Shown: positions 26,563-36,377 of the stretch, piece by piece
Layout of the letters: every line of letters starts with the position of its first letter
Position numbering within the stretch: position 1 is the first letter of the stretch
NCBI RefSeq assembly: GCF_018598175.1
Contig: NZ_JAHESE010000014.1
Coordinates: forward strand, 62,001 to 126,000
Length of the DNA stretch: 64,000 bases
Source: Dawidia cretensis
GTDB lineage: Bacteria; Bacteroidota; Bacteroidia; Cytophagales; Cyclobacteriaceae
Direction of reading: 5' to 3'
Made by a program: the position numbers and the translations under genes
The notes under the pieces: model-generated
The model's database searches: none
Told to the model about the DNA's origin: nothing
What the model saw: the letters and a program-made list of their open reading frames with translations, nothing else

Positions 26563-27369
26563 ATGATGCGATTTTGGCCGTTGCTGGGTGTTTCCCTGTT
26601 GATTTTTGGCGCCTGTGTTCCAAATAAGAAACTTGTTTATCTGCAAAAGGATGATCTGAAGCGGCGAAAAGAGATCCCCAAAGACACCGTTCTACGCTCC
26701 CACACGCTCAATATTCGGGAGTACCGAATCCAACCACTTGACATTCTTAGCATTACCTTCGAGACGCTCTCTAAGGAAGGCGATGAGTCTGACTTTTTAC
26801 AAAAACTTTCGACACGCACTAGTAGTGGCGGCTCGGGTGGCGGTGGCGGCTCGGGTGGAGCGACGAACGGTATCGTCGTCAATACGGAGGGCGAGATCGA
26901 CTATGCCGTTTTAGGCAAGATCAAGGTATCGGGACTGACACTGTTTGAAGCAAAGGATTCGATCGAAAAAGTTGCTTCTCAATATGTGCCGGATGTCGTG
27001 GCGCGTGTGCGTATGATGAATTTCCGCTTTACGATATTGGGTGAAGTTAACGGCGAGAATACGGTTGTCTCGGGCAATACCCGGTTGACAATGATGGAGG
27101 CGATCGGCCTTTCCGGTGGCTTGTCAGAACTTGCGGACCGAAGCCACGTGAAAGTGTTGCGCCAGAAGGGAAGCGAGGTCGAAGTGTTTTATGTCGACCT
27201 CCTGAAGGAGGAATATGTTGAGTCGCCATACTATTACGTGCAGCAAAACGATGTTATCATCGTACCACCGCTGAAGCAGCGTCCATTCCGCAAATATTTT
27301 GTGGGCAACCTGGGCGTCATTACAACGGTCATATCCTTTGGTCTGTTTATCATAACTTTGTCCCGATAA
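26563..27369 (+). CDS. wza: Outer-membrane polysaccharide export lipoprotein (Wza-like)
   Basis: Polysaccharide export channel component. The signal sequence ends in a lipobox (IFGAC, Cys18), so the mature protein is lipid-anchored. A poly-export domain (DILSITFETLS onwards) is followed by an SLBB-type domain (FTILGEVNGENTVVSGN) and a C-terminal hydrophobic helix (VGNLGVITTVISFGLFIITL) that could form or anchor the pore. A low-complexity Gly/Ser loop (about residues 86-103) interrupts the export domain and is unusual. It is 268 residues, shorter than E. coli Wza, as is normal in Bacteroidota. It sits three bases before the Wzc-like kinase gene and opens the operon. Confidence 0.93.
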   Translation: MMRFWPLLGVSLLIFGACVPNKKLVYLQKDDLKRRKEIPKDTVLRSHTLNIREYRIQPLDILSITFETLSKEGDESDFLQKLSTRTSSGGSGGGGGSGGATNGIVVNTEGEIDYAVLGKIKVSGLTLFEAKDSIEKVASQYVPDVVARVRMMNFRFTILGEVNGENTVVSGNTRLTMMEAIGLSGGLSELADRSHVKVLRQKGSEVEVFYVDLLKEEYVESPYYYVQQNDVIIVPPLKQRPFRKYFVGNLGVITTVISFGLFIITLSR

Positions 27370-27372
27370 GCT

Positions 27373-29805
27373 TTGAGCGCGTCTACAGCAATACCTGAAT
27401 TTCCGGATGAACAGAAGAGTCGTAGCCAGGGCGGCGTACAGATAAATTTAAAGCGGGTGCTCGACCGGGCGCTACGTTTTTGGTATCTTATTGTCATCTC
27501 GCTGGCCATTGCTATTACGATTGCGCATCTCACGAACCGGTACAGCACCAGCATCTATCCCGTGAAGGCTTCGATCATCATTCGCGAAAGCGAAGAAAAT
27601 GCCGGCGCCAAGTTTTTATACAACAATGAGCTGTTGTCGCCGTACCGGAATTTTTACAACGAAATCTATATTATGAAGTCGTACCCGCTGCTGCAGGAAG
27701 TGGTGGAGAGCCTGGGCTTCCATGTTTCGTTGTACCGTGAGGGTGACATCAAAACGACGGAATATTATAACCACGATTTTCCCGTGGAGTTCCGGGTGTT
27801 GCCTACGGGCAAAAGTGCCAACGGGCGGTCATTCTACTTCAAGGCAACGGGTGACAATACTTACAGCCTGGAGTATATGGCGTCGAATGACGATGACCGA
27901 AAACAACACCCTTCGTTGTCGTTTAACGACAGCGTGCAGGTAGAAGGCTTTCGCGTATTTGTGCGCAAGAAGGGGGACATTTCAGAGATCAGGAATCAGA
28001 CGTTTGTGATACGATTCAACGATCCGCTGGTACTGGCCAAGTCGTATTCTTCGCGCTTGAAAATCAATTGGGCGATGCAGGGCGCCTCGGTAGTGGATCT
28101 GGAGGTAAACGGTCCCGTGCCACGAAAGGAGATCGACTTCCTGACACGCTTTATTGAGCGTTACCAAAATTACGATATCGAGAAAAAAAACAACATGGCG
28201 TCGCGCGCCATCAAGTTCCTGGATCATCAACTTGTTGTCATCGGCGACTCGCTGGATTATTTCGAAGATCAGGTAGAGGGTTTTAAGCGGCGTAATATCA
28301 TTACAGAGCTACAGGGGGAGACCAATCGGCTTTACGAGAAGCTAACAGGTTTTGAGGATCAGAAATTCCAGTATCGTCTCATCGACAACTACTATAATTA
28401 CATCACACGTCTTTTGCAATCGGATCAGTTCGACGGCATTTTCACCCCGGCTAGTGTTGGGATTACCGATCCGGTCATTTCTGGACTGGTTACACGCCTG
28501 ATCGAGGCCCGTACGCAGTTGCACATGTCGCAGGGCTCCGAAAAGCGAGGTGCGCTGAAGTATCAGGAGGTACCGGGGTACCAGAGCATTGTGCGTGAAA
28601 TCGCCCAGATCAAATCTAACATCATCGAGACGATCGAGAATAGCCGAAAGACACAAAAAATAAACGTAGCGTTTATAGACGATCAGATTGCCCTGGTGGA
28701 AAAGCAACTGTCTAAGTTGCCCAGCACGGAGCGCGAGCTGGTGCAGATCCAGCGTAATTACTCGCTGCGGGAAAATCTCTATGTGTACCTGCTGCAGAAA
28801 CGTACCGAGGCAGGCCTGTCTATGGCCTCGACTACGTCTGACATTGTGGTGGTGAATCCTCCGATGGCGGGTGGCGCGATCTCGCCCAAGCCTTCGCAGA
28901 ATTATACCTTTGGCCTGGCCGCAGGCTTGCTGCTGCCAATACTGATTTTTGTGTTGCTGGAGCTGCTCAACAACCGTATTCAATCGAAGGAGGACATCGA
29001 GAAGTCGACGGACGTGCCGGTCATTGGCGGAGTAGGACACAATCCGGCGGAAGACCGCCTGGTAGTGGCCAACAAGCCGCGCTCGGCGATGGCCGAATCG
29101 TTCCGGGCACTTCGATCGAACCTCAATTACTTCACGGGCAACAAAGAGCGACAGGTGTTCATGGTAACGTCTTCCATACCGGGGGAGGGTAAGTCGTTTA
29201 CCGCGCTCAACCTGGCCTCGGTCTATGCCCTTGCCGGTAAGCGGACGGTATTAGTGGGTGCAGATTTGCGTAAACCGAAGTTGTTCGACGAGCTAGGCCT
29301 ACTGAATACGGTAGGGCTAAGTCAATACCTGTCGGGCATGAGCTCGCTGGAAGACGTTACGCAGACCAGCAACATCGACAACCTCTATCTGATCGCGGGC
29401 GGCCCGATGCCGCCGAACCCGAGCGAATTGCTGTTGCGTACCGCGATGGAAGACCTGATCGGCAAACTGCGCCAGGAATACGACTTCATCATTCTCGACA
29501 CGCCGCCGCTGAGCTATGTGACAGACGCCTTCGTGTTGTCCAAGTATGCCGACCACACCTTGTTTGTTGTACGCCAGAATTATACTCCGATGCAGGCCCT
29601 GTATGCCCTGAACGAGTATTACCTGACCGGCAAGCTGCTCAACATCAGCGTGCTCTTTAACGACCTGCGGAAAAGCGGTCTGGGTTACGGTTACGGCGGC
29701 GGCTATGGGTATGGCTACGGCTACGGTTACGGGTATGGCAGCTATGGGTATGGCTACGGCAACAAGAAGAAGAAGGGCAAGGATCACGGCTATTATCACG
29801 AATAG
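27373..29805 (+). CDS. wzc: Polysaccharide co-polymerase with BY-tyrosine kinase domain (Wzc-like)
   Basis: Inner-membrane chain-length regulator fused to a bacterial tyrosine kinase, 810 residues. A Wzz-type domain has its first membrane helix at about 37-58 (FWYLIVISLAIAITIAHL), a long periplasmic coiled region, and a second helix near 520-540 after a Pro-rich segment. The kinase part has Walker A SSIPGEGKS (600-608), Walker A' VLVGADLRKPKL (about 629) and Walker B IILDTPPL (about 705). The C-terminal tyrosine cluster, the autophosphorylation site in this family, takes the form of a Gly-Tyr repeat (771-796) with 11 Tyr, followed by a Lys-rich stretch and two more Tyr. The start is TTG at 27373, three bases after the wza stop. 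It would control polymerisation and export with Wza. Confidence 0.95.
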   Translation: MSASTAIPEFPDEQKSRSQGGVQINLKRVLDRALRFWYLIVISLAIAITIAHLTNRYSTSIYPVKASIIIRESEENAGAKFLYNNELLSPYRNFYNEIYIMKSYPLLQEVVESLGFHVSLYREGDIKTTEYYNHDFPVEFRVLPTGKSANGRSFYFKATGDNTYSLEYMASNDDDRKQHPSLSFNDSVQVEGFRVFVRKKGDISEIRNQTFVIRFNDPLVLAKSYSSRLKINWAMQGASVVDLEVNGPVPRKEIDFLTRFIERYQNYDIEKKNNMASRAIKFLDHQLVVIGDSLDYFEDQVEGFKRRNIITELQGETNRLYEKLTGFEDQKFQYRLIDNYYNYITRLLQSDQFDGIFTPASVGITDPVISGLVTRLIEARTQLHMSQGSEKRGALKYQEVPGYQSIVREIAQIKSNIIETIENSRKTQKINVAFIDDQIALVEKQLSKLPSTERELVQIQRNYSLRENLYVYLLQKRTEAGLSMASTTSDIVVVNPPMAGGAISPKPSQNYTFGLAAGLLLPILIFVLLELLNNRIQSKEDIEKSTDVPVIGGVGHNPAEDRLVVANKPRSAMAESFRALRSNLNYFTGNKERQVFMVTSSIPGEGKSFTALNLASVYALAGKRTVLVGADLRKPKLFDELGLLNTVGLSQYLSGMSSLEDVTQTSNIDNLYLIAGGPMPPNPSELLLRTAMEDLIGKLRQEYDFIILDTPPLSYVTDAFVLSKYADHTLFVVRQNYTPMQALYALNEYYLTGKLLNISVLFNDLRKSGLGYGYGGGYGYGYGYGYGYGSYGYGYGNKKKKGKDHGYYHE
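29683..29760 (+). repeat. Hexanucleotide repeat encoding the Gly-Tyr tail of Wzc
   Basis: About 13 imperfect units of the form GGN-TAY (interrupted by one GGC-GGC pair and one AGC) encode 26 residues of Gly/Tyr repeat. Codons vary between units at third positions, so selection on the protein seems to maintain the array. Slippage could still change the number of phosphorylatable Tyr between strains. Confidence 0.85.
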
Positions 29806-29853
29806 CGATAATCTTCGCTTTGCATAATCGAATAGTGTCACATTACTGAGCAT

Positions 29854-31275
29854 ATGCTGTTTAACTCACTCGAATTTGCTGTCTTTCTCTTAGTGGTGTA
29901 CGCCCTGTATTGGGTGTTGCGCGAGCGGCGACTGCAAAATAATCTGCTTTGGATTGTCAGTTATGTTTTCTATGCATGGTGGGACTGGCGTTTTTTGTTC
30001 CTGCTGATGCTGTCTACGCTTATCGACTATAGCTTTGGCCTGTGGATCCATAACTCTCAGAACCGCAAGAAGCTGTTTCTGTGGCTCAGTATTTTTAACA
30101 ACCTGGCCGTTCTGTTCTTCTTCAAGTACTTCAATTTCTTTTCCGATTCTGCGCGCATACTGCTGGACACCTTCGGCTTCCATATGAACCCCGTTTTACT
30201 GGAAGTCTTGTTGCCGGTAGGGATATCGTTCTACACATTCCACGGCATGTCGTATGTCATCGATATTTACCGGGGACAGGCTACGCCGATCAAGAGCTTT
30301 GTAGATTACTCCTTGTTCGTGAGTTTCTTTCCGTTGCTGGTGGCGGGGCCTATCGAGCGAGCCACGCATTTGCTGCCACAGATTACACGCGACCGGTCGT
30401 TTAATTATAACCAATCGGTCGACGGCCTGCGCCTGATTCTCTGGGGCCTTTTCAAGAAAGTGGTGATTGCAGACAACTGCGCGCTGGTGGTGAACGAGGT
30501 GTTTAATCACTACGGAACGGCCACGGGGTCGGAGCTCATTATCGGAACGGTCTTTTTCGCGTTCCAGATTTACGGTGACTTTTCGGGGTATTCGGATATC
30601 GCCATCGGCACGGCCAAGTTGTTTGGTATCGAGCTGCTGGTAAATTTCCGGACGCCCTACTTTGCGCGCGACATTGCCGAGTTCTGGCGTCGGTGGCACA
30701 TTTCCCTCACCACATGGTTTCGCGACTACATTTATATTCCATTGGGTGGCAGTAAGGTTAGCCGTATGAAGGCCGTGCGAAACACCATGATCGTATTTTT
30801 GGTGAGCGGCTTCTGGCACGGGGCAAACTGGACGTTTATTGTGTGGGGAGCGCTGAACGGATTATATTTTCTACCCCTGCTATTGACCGGCAACAACCGC
30901 CGCAATACAGATACCATCGCTGCGGGACGACTGTTACCGTCGCCCCGTGAACTGTTCCAGGTGATGACGACATTCGCCCTGACATGTTTTGCGTGGATAT
31001 TCTTCCGGTCCGCGGACATGACGCAGGCCGTGGGGTACATCCAGGGTATTTTCACGCATCCATTCTGGGGACTGCATGTCACCAGGATCGATACGCGACT
31101 GGTGGGCATTCTGGGACTTTTTGTGGTGCTGGAGTGGCTCTTCCGAAACGGCTTGCCGGAATTCCTGCAGCGGATGAACGCAGTGACGCGGTTTGCGTTG
31201 TACTATGGCCTGGTGCTGCTGGTTATTTTGTTCGGGGCGTTTGGTAGTGAGGAATTTATCTATTTCCAATTCTGA
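29854..31275 (+). CDS. MBOAT-family O-acyltransferase (AlgI-like), copy 1
   Basis: Polytopic membrane protein of 473 residues that passes acetyl groups across the inner membrane for O-acetylation of a glycan, as AlgI and DltB do. Motifs are YAWWDWRFLFLL (40-51), PVGISFYTFHGMSYVIDIY (121-139), FQIYGDFSGYSDIAIG, WRRWHISLTTWFRDYIYIPLGG (starting 279) and SGFWHGANWTF with the presumed catalytic His322. Its stop overlaps the ATG of the SGNH-like partner by one base (TGATG). A paralogue of exactly the same length, also followed by an SGNH-like protein, lies at 46034. The acceptor is inferred to be the polysaccharide made by this operon. Confidence 0.95.
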   Translation: MLFNSLEFAVFLLVVYALYWVLRERRLQNNLLWIVSYVFYAWWDWRFLFLLMLSTLIDYSFGLWIHNSQNRKKLFLWLSIFNNLAVLFFFKYFNFFSDSARILLDTFGFHMNPVLLEVLLPVGISFYTFHGMSYVIDIYRGQATPIKSFVDYSLFVSFFPLLVAGPIERATHLLPQITRDRSFNYNQSVDGLRLILWGLFKKVVIADNCALVVNEVFNHYGTATGSELIIGTVFFAFQIYGDFSGYSDIAIGTAKLFGIELLVNFRTPYFARDIAEFWRRWHISLTTWFRDYIYIPLGGSKVSRMKAVRNTMIVFLVSGFWHGANWTFIVWGALNGLYFLPLLLTGNNRRNTDTIAAGRLLPSPRELFQVMTTFALTCFAWIFFRSADMTQAVGYIQGIFTHPFWGLHVTRIDTRLVGILGLFVVLEWLFRNGLPEFLQRMNAVTRFALYYGLVLLVILFGAFGSEEFIYFQF

Positions 31276-32363
31276 TGAAATCGTTCATTTTCAAGACTTT
31301 GCTGTATGCACTGCCGATCGCGCTGTTTTTGCTGGTACCCTATGCCGTGCTGGAGATTTCGGGAGAGCTGGACGACTTTTCAAAAGAGAGTCTGGCACCC
31401 GGCGAAATTCTCGGCCTTGCCTACAGCGACCAGGCGCGCGATTACAAACTGCAGCAGATTCTGCACCGCAAGCCTGAAGTACTGGCGCTGGGTACATCGC
31501 GCATCATGCAGGTACGGGAGTTTTTCTTTCAGTCAAACGTACGGTTTTTCAATGGCGGAGGGGTAATTGCCAACATCGGCGACCTGGCGTGCCTGAGCGA
31601 TGAATTCAAGCGGAACGACTACCACCCTGCGTTCATTTTGCTGTCGCTGGACCAGAACTTCTTCAATGCCAACTGGGACGACATGCGTCGGCCATGTCAC
31701 TACAACCGCACCCGTCGTGCGACGGAGCTCTTCACCAGCTCGCTTAAGAAAGTTTATACTGACCTTTACGACCATAAAATCGACCTGGGTAAGGTGTTCC
31801 ATACGCCCGGACATGTGGGGCTAAACGCTATCATGAACGGCAACGGCTTTCGCTACGACGGCAGCTACCGATATGGTAAAACCGTTGAAAAGGTATTTCG
31901 TGGCGATACTGTTTCGTTTGTCGATGTTGAAAAACGAATTAAACGGGGAATTAACAAATTTGAATGGTGTTACCAGGTGAACCCGGAAGCGATCAATGTA
32001 TTGCTGCGATTCGTAACGTATTGTGAGCAGAACGATATTGGCCTGGTGATGTTTTTCCCGCCGTACCCGGACCAGGTATACCAACAGATGGTGACCTCCG
32101 GCAAGTACGATTACCTATCGAAGTTGGATTCTGCCATGGAGCACCATCATTTGCGGGTGCATAATTTTTCTTCGCTCAAGCGCCTTGACGCGACGGACCG
32201 CGAGGCGGTGGATGGTTTTCACGGGTCGGAGGTGGCTTACCTGCGACTGGTGCAGGCATTGTGTGCGCGTGGCGAACACACGCTGGAGAAATACATAGAT
32301 AAAAGCCGGTTTGGGTTGCTGAATGCACCTGCCAGCCCGGTGGAACTAATAAGGAAGAAGTGA
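31275..32363 (+). CDS. SGNH/AlgJ-like acetyltransferase partner of MBOAT copy 1
   Basis: A 362-residue protein with one N-terminal membrane anchor (about 7-28), the remainder presumably periplasmic. LALGTSRIMQ puts a Ser at 75 in the GxSx position of SGNH enzymes, and DGFHGSE (Asp313, His316) supplies the expected Asp-x-x-His near the C-terminus, so it could be a hydrolase/acetyltransferase like AlgJ, AlgX or DltD. Overall similarity is low and I call it from motif layout and from its one-base coupling to the MBOAT gene. It would take acetyl groups from the MBOAT protein and place them on the glycan. Confidence 0.75.
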   Translation: MKSFIFKTLLYALPIALFLLVPYAVLEISGELDDFSKESLAPGEILGLAYSDQARDYKLQQILHRKPEVLALGTSRIMQVREFFFQSNVRFFNGGGVIANIGDLACLSDEFKRNDYHPAFILLSLDQNFFNANWDDMRRPCHYNRTRRATELFTSSLKKVYTDLYDHKIDLGKVFHTPGHVGLNAIMNGNGFRYDGSYRYGKTVEKVFRGDTVSFVDVEKRIKRGINKFEWCYQVNPEAINVLLRFVTYCEQNDIGLVMFFPPYPDQVYQQMVTSGKYDYLSKLDSAMEHHHLRVHNFSSLKRLDATDREAVDGFHGSEVAYLRLVQALCARGEHTLEKYIDKSRFGLLNAPASPVELIRKK

Positions 32364-32364
32364 C

Positions 32365-34164
32365 ATGAAGCTAAAGTTTAATAATAATTTTTTAGGATAC
32401 TTTTCTTTTTATTACAGCGTACTGGGTAATAGGCTGATCCTGAACCTGGTGCTAAGCGTTTTCATCAGTTTTCTGGACGGTATTGGCCTGGCGATGTTTA
32501 TGCCGCTGCTACAAGCGGTAGGCGACGGCCAACGTATGAGCGCCTCGCAGGAAGAAACGATGGGCGGACTACATTACCTGACCGACGCTATCACCGGGCT
32601 GGGCTTCAACATCACTGTTGATACGGTGCTGGCCGTGCTGGTGATCGTGTTCGTGATCAAAGGTGGGTTGAAGTTCGTACAGCTCAAGTACCAGGTACAT
32701 ATCCGGCATACGTTTATGCGCACGGTGCGCTACCGCCTGGTGGACGATCTGCAGCATCTCAGTTATCGGGGCTTCCTGAGTCTCGATGCCGGCCGCGTAC
32801 ACAATACGCTTACCAGCGAGGTGCAGCGCCTGTACCAGGGGATGAATAACTATTTCAATGCGGCCCAGTCGGTCGTCATGCTCGGCACGTATGTGCTGCT
32901 GGCATTCATGGCCAACTATCAGTTCGCCTTCCTGGTGGCCATCGGCGCCGGCTTGTCGAACTTCCTGTATCGCAAGATCTACAACTCGACCAAGCGCATT
33001 TCGCTTGAAATATCCCGCAAAGGAAACAACTTCAACAGCTTCCTGGTGCAGGCGGTTTTTAACTTCAAGTACCTGAAATCGACTAACTACTTCGCAGTAT
33101 TCGCGCAGAAGCTCAAAGACGTGATCCGCGAGTCGGAGTTACTGTCGCGAAAAACGGGTACTTACAGCTCGATCACCAACAGTATCAAGGAGCCGATCAT
33201 CATTGTGATCGTCGTGCTCGTCATCCAGGCCCAGCTGAAGCTGATGGGGGCCAACCTGTCTACGATCCTGCTGAGCTTGTTGCTGTTCTACAGGTCGCTT
33301 ACCTACCTGATGGTGATTCAGAATCACTGGCAGTACTTCATTCAGAATACCGGTTCGATGAATTCGGTGGCAACGCTGCTGACAGAAATGGAAAGCATGC
33401 AGGAGGTGCAAATGCCGACGGCCGCGCCGACGATCCAGCAAGGCATCTCCATTCGCGACGTGTCGTTCTCCTACGGCGCCAACGCCGTATTGCAGCATAT
33501 CGATCTCCAGATTCCCAGAAACCATACCATCGCGCTGGTGGGCGAGAGCGGTTCGGGTAAAACTACACTGGCGAACATGATTGCCGGTTTGATCAAACCC
33601 GATACGGGCGAGATTCAACTGGACGGCACGTCGTTGCAGCAATACAACCTGGACAGCTTCCGCAGCAAGATCGGGTATATCTCGCAAGAGCCGGTGATCT
33701 TTAACGACAACATCTATAACAACGTCACGTTCTGGGCGGAGCCGACGGAGGCCAACGTTTCGCGCTTCTGGCAGATTATCGAGCTGGCTTCGCTGACGGC
33801 CTTCCTGACGAGCCTGCCCGAAAAGGAAAAGACCAACCTGGGCGACAACGGTATCCTGATATCCGGTGGCCAGAAACAGCGCATCTCCATTGCGCGCGAA
33901 TTGTATAAGGCGGCCGAGGTGCTTCTTCTCGACGAGGCGACGTCGGCGCTGGACTCGGAAACCGAGAAGATTATCCAGAGCAACATCGAAATGCTCCACG
34001 GGCGGTATACCATCGTAATCATTGCGCACCGTCTGTCGACGATTAAGAATGCCGACGCAATCTACCTGCTGGAGAAAGGCAAGGTTGCCGCGTCGGGAAG
34101 CTTCTCGGAAATGCTGGAGCGGTCGGCGCGCTTTAAGCGCATGGTCGAATTACAAGAGTTTTAA
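32365..34164 (+). CDS. ABC exporter, MsbA/PglK-like (candidate glycan flippase)
   Basis: Half-size ABC exporter of 599 residues: a six-helix membrane domain (about 20-330) and a nucleotide-binding domain with Walker [10 protein letters not shown] (393-401), Q-loop [11 protein letters not shown], signature [10 protein letters not shown], Walker [15 protein letters not shown] and the switch His in IIAHRLST. It works as a homodimer. No Wzx-type flippase is encoded in the operon, so this protein is the best candidate for moving the lipid-linked unit across the inner membrane, as PglK does in Campylobacter. MsbA-like lipid A export is the alternative, but the location among glycan genes favours the first. 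It starts one base after the SGNH gene. Confidence 0.9.
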   Translation: MKLKFNNNFLGYFSFYYSVLGNRLILNLVLSVFISFLDGIGLAMFMPLLQAVGDGQRMSASQEETMGGLHYLTDAITGLGFNITVDTVLAVLVIVFVIKGGLKFVQLKYQVHIRHTFMRTVRYRLVDDLQHLSYRGFLSLDAGRVHNTLTSEVQRLYQGMNNYFNAAQSVVMLGTYVLLAFMANYQFAFLVAIGAGLSNFLYRKIYNSTKRISLEISRKGNNFNSFLVQAVFNFKYLKSTNYFAVFAQKLKDVIRESELLSRKTGTYSSITNSIKEPIIIVIVVLVIQAQLKLMGANLSTILLSLLLFYRSLTYLMVIQNHWQYFIQNTGSMNSVATLLTEMESMQEVQMPTAAPTIQQGISIRDVSFSYGANAVLQHIDLQIPRNHTIALVGESGSGKTTLANMIAGLIKPDTGEIQLDGTSLQQYNLDSFRSKIGYISQEPVIFNDNIYNNVTFWAEPTEANVSRFWQIIELASLTAFLTSLPEKEKTNLGDNGILISGGQKQRISIARELYKAAEVLLLDEATSALDSETEKIIQSNIEMLHGRYTIVIIAHRLSTIKNADAIYLLEKGKVAASGSFSEMLERSARFKRMVELQEF

Positions 34165-34189
34165 TTACGTAAAATATATAAATAACTAT

Positions 34190-35230
34190 ATGCATCCTTT
34201 CTTTGAAATCCAGGGCCGGAAAATCGGATATGACTATGATCCTGTGGTTATTGCAGAAATAGGTATCAACCACGAGGGGTCGCTGCAGACCGCATTCGAA
34301 ATGGTCGATGCGGCCCACCGTGCGGGCGCGGAGATCATTAAACACCAGACTCACATCGTTGAAGACGAGATGTCGGGCGATGCAAAAAAAGTTATTCCCG
34401 GTAACGCGGATGTCTCTATTTATGAAATCATGAAGCGTTGTGCGCTGAATGAAGCAGACGAGCGCAAGCTGATGGAATACGTGCAGTCGAAGGGTATGAT
34501 CTTTATCAGCACGCCTTTTTCACGTGCGGCGGCTGAACGCCTGCAGAAGTTCAATGTGCCCGCCTATAAAATCGGTTCGGGAGAATGTAACAACTATCCG
34601 CTGCTGGAGCATATCGCGCAGTTTGGAAAGCCCATCATCCTGAGCACCGGTATGAACGGTATTGACAGCATTCGCAAGGCAGTTGCGATTTTCCGCAAGC
34701 ACAAGGTGCCCTTCGCGTTACTGCACTGCACCAACATTTATCCCACGCCGCCGCACCTGGTGCGTCTGGGCGCAATGGATCAACTGGCGAAAGAGTTTCC
34801 CGACGCGGTGGTAGGGCTTTCCGATCACACGATTAATAACCTCGCGTGTCTCGGGGCGGTAGCGCTGGGCGCTTCCGTGCTGGAGCGTCACTTTACTGAC
34901 CGCATGGACCGGCCCGGCCCGGACATCGTTTGCTCGATGGACCCAAAGGCGATGTCTGAGCTTATCGAGGGTGCAAAGATGCTCAAGCAGGAGCGGGGCG
35001 GCGAGAAATCGTTTGTGAAGGAAGAGCAGCCTACCATCGACTTTGCATATGCTTCTGTCGTGTCGATCAGCGGAATCAAGAAAGGAGATGTTCTGACCAA
35101 AGATAACATTTGGGTGAAACGTCCCGGCACGGGCGAAATCCTGGCAGAGCACTATGAGAATTTGCTTGGTAAAACTGTCAAGAACGACGTCGCCAACGAC
35201 GTACACCTGAAGTGGAGTGACCTGGATTAA
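34190..35230 (+). CDS. neuB: N-acetylneuraminate (nonulosonate) synthase
   Basis: Condenses N-acetylmannosamine, or a 2,4-diacetamido analogue, with phosphoenolpyruvate to a nine-carbon sialic-type acid. The 346-residue protein has the NeuB TIM barrel ([44 protein letters not shown]) and the C-terminal SAF (antifreeze-like) domain ([19 protein letters not shown]) required for activity. The start is ATG at 34190, where homology begins; the longer open frame lies inside the ABC gene. It precedes neuC by five bases. Whether the product is Neu5Ac or a legionaminic-type acid cannot be decided from sequence reading alone. Confidence 0.95.
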   Translation: MHPFFEIQGRKIGYDYDPVVIAEIGINHEGSLQTAFEMVDAAHRAGAEIIKHQTHIVEDEMSGDAKKVIPGNADVSIYEIMKRCALNEADERKLMEYVQSKGMIFISTPFSRAAAERLQKFNVPAYKIGSGECNNYPLLEHIAQFGKPIILSTGMNGIDSIRKAVAIFRKHKVPFALLHCTNIYPTPPHLVRLGAMDQLAKEFPDAVVGLSDHTINNLACLGAVALGASVLERHFTDRMDRPGPDIVCSMDPKAMSELIEGAKMLKQERGGEKSFVKEEQPTIDFAYASVVSISGIKKGDVLTKDNIWVKRPGTGEILAEHYENLLGKTVKNDVANDVHLKWSDLD

Positions 35231-35235
35231 TTGTC

Positions 35236-36366
35236 ATGACTAAAAAAAGAATCCTGTTTATTACGGGTACCCGTGCGGACTTCGGGAAGCTCAAGCCGTT
35301 GATCAAGGCCGTGCAAGATCACCGTGATTACGATTATATGATCTTCGGAACAGGCATGCACATGCTGTCGAAGTATGGTAATACCATTACCGAGATCAAG
35401 CGTGCAGGTTTTGATAACCTGTTCATGTACGTGAACCAGATGGAGGGCGAGTCGATGGAGATCGTGCTGGCCAACACCATTACGGGACTTACGCGGTTTC
35501 TGCAAGAGTATCGCATGGACCTGATCGTGATCCACGGCGACCGTATCGAAGCCCTGGCGGGCGCCATCGTCGGTGCCTTGCGTAATACGCTGGTGGCACA
35601 CGTCGAAGGCGGCGAGGTTTCCGGCACGATCGATGATCTGCTTCGTCACGCCACCTCGAAACTGTCGCACATGCACTTTGTGGCCAGTACGTCTGCAGAG
35701 AAACGCCTGCAGCAGTTGGGCGAGAACGAAGGCAGCATATTCCGCATCGGTTCGCCCGACGTAGATATCATGCTGTCGGACACACTGCCGTCGCTGGCGG
35801 ATGCTAAAAAACGGTACGATATCTCGTTCGACGACTACGCCATCGCGATGCTACACCCCGTCACAACGGAGGTTGACAAGCAGTTCGACAATGCAGTAGT
35901 CTTTGCCGATGCTCTGCTGGCAAGCGAACGGAACTATATCCTGATCTATCCCAACAATGACCTGGGGTCGACCGAAATTTTCCGCGCATACGAACGCCTC
36001 AAGAACCAGCCGCGCATTAAGATTTTCCCGTCACTGCGGTTCGAATATTTCCTGACGTTGCTGGGACACACCGACTTTATCATCGGTAACTCCAGCGCCG
36101 GCATTCACGAGGCGCCTGTATACGGTGTACCCACCGTCAACGTCGGCACGCGGCAGAACAACCGCCTGCAATATGAGTCTATCTTTAACGTGGTAGACTT
36201 CGACAAGGCCGCCATCCTGGAGACCATTGCCCGGGCATCGGCAAAGAGACGTTTCCCGCCGTGCGGCCACTACGGTGACGGTAACAGCGCCGAAAAATTC
36301 CGGAAAGTGATCGAGTCGGGCGAGTTTTGGCAGACGTCGAAGCAAAAGAAATTCCGCGACCTGTAA
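35236..36366 (+). CDS. neuC: UDP-N-acetylglucosamine 2-epimerase (hydrolysing), NeuC/LegG type
   Basis: GT-B-fold enzyme that releases UDP and inverts C2 to give free N-acetylmannosamine, or the 2,4-diacetamido-trideoxy analogue in the legionaminate route. The 376 residues include the N-terminal LFITGTRADFGKLKPLI, IHGDRIEALA, AHVEGGEVSGTIDD, the MLHPVTTEV segment and IGNSSAGIHEAPVYGVPTVNVGTRQ, all NeuC-typical. It sits between neuB and neuA, giving a complete three-step CMP-nonulosonate pathway. The window also encodes PglE/PglD-like enzymes that could make a diacetamido-trideoxy substrate, so LegG activity is a real alternative to NeuC. Confidence 0.94.
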   Translation: MTKKRILFITGTRADFGKLKPLIKAVQDHRDYDYMIFGTGMHMLSKYGNTITEIKRAGFDNLFMYVNQMEGESMEIVLANTITGLTRFLQEYRMDLIVIHGDRIEALAGAIVGALRNTLVAHVEGGEVSGTIDDLLRHATSKLSHMHFVASTSAEKRLQQLGENEGSIFRIGSPDVDIMLSDTLPSLADAKKRYDISFDDYAIAMLHPVTTEVDKQFDNAVVFADALLASERNYILIYPNNDLGSTEIFRAYERLKNQPRIKIFPSLRFEYFLTLLGHTDFIIGNSSAGIHEAPVYGVPTVNVGTRQNNRLQYESIFNVVDFDKAAILETIARASAKRRFPPCGHYGDGNSAEKFRKVIESGEFWQTSKQKKFRDL

Positions 36367-36377
36367 CCCTAGCGTGC

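Noticed and set aside
26818-26871. Gly/Ser-coding low-complexity stretch in wza as a possible frameshift or repeat element
   Set aside because: The frame is intact on both sides and homology resumes; it reads as a flexible loop in the protein, not as a DNA element.
33139-34029. A 296-codon minus-strand open frame opposite the ABC exporter
   Set aside because: The opposite strand encodes the complete nucleotide-binding domain; the antisense product has no family features.
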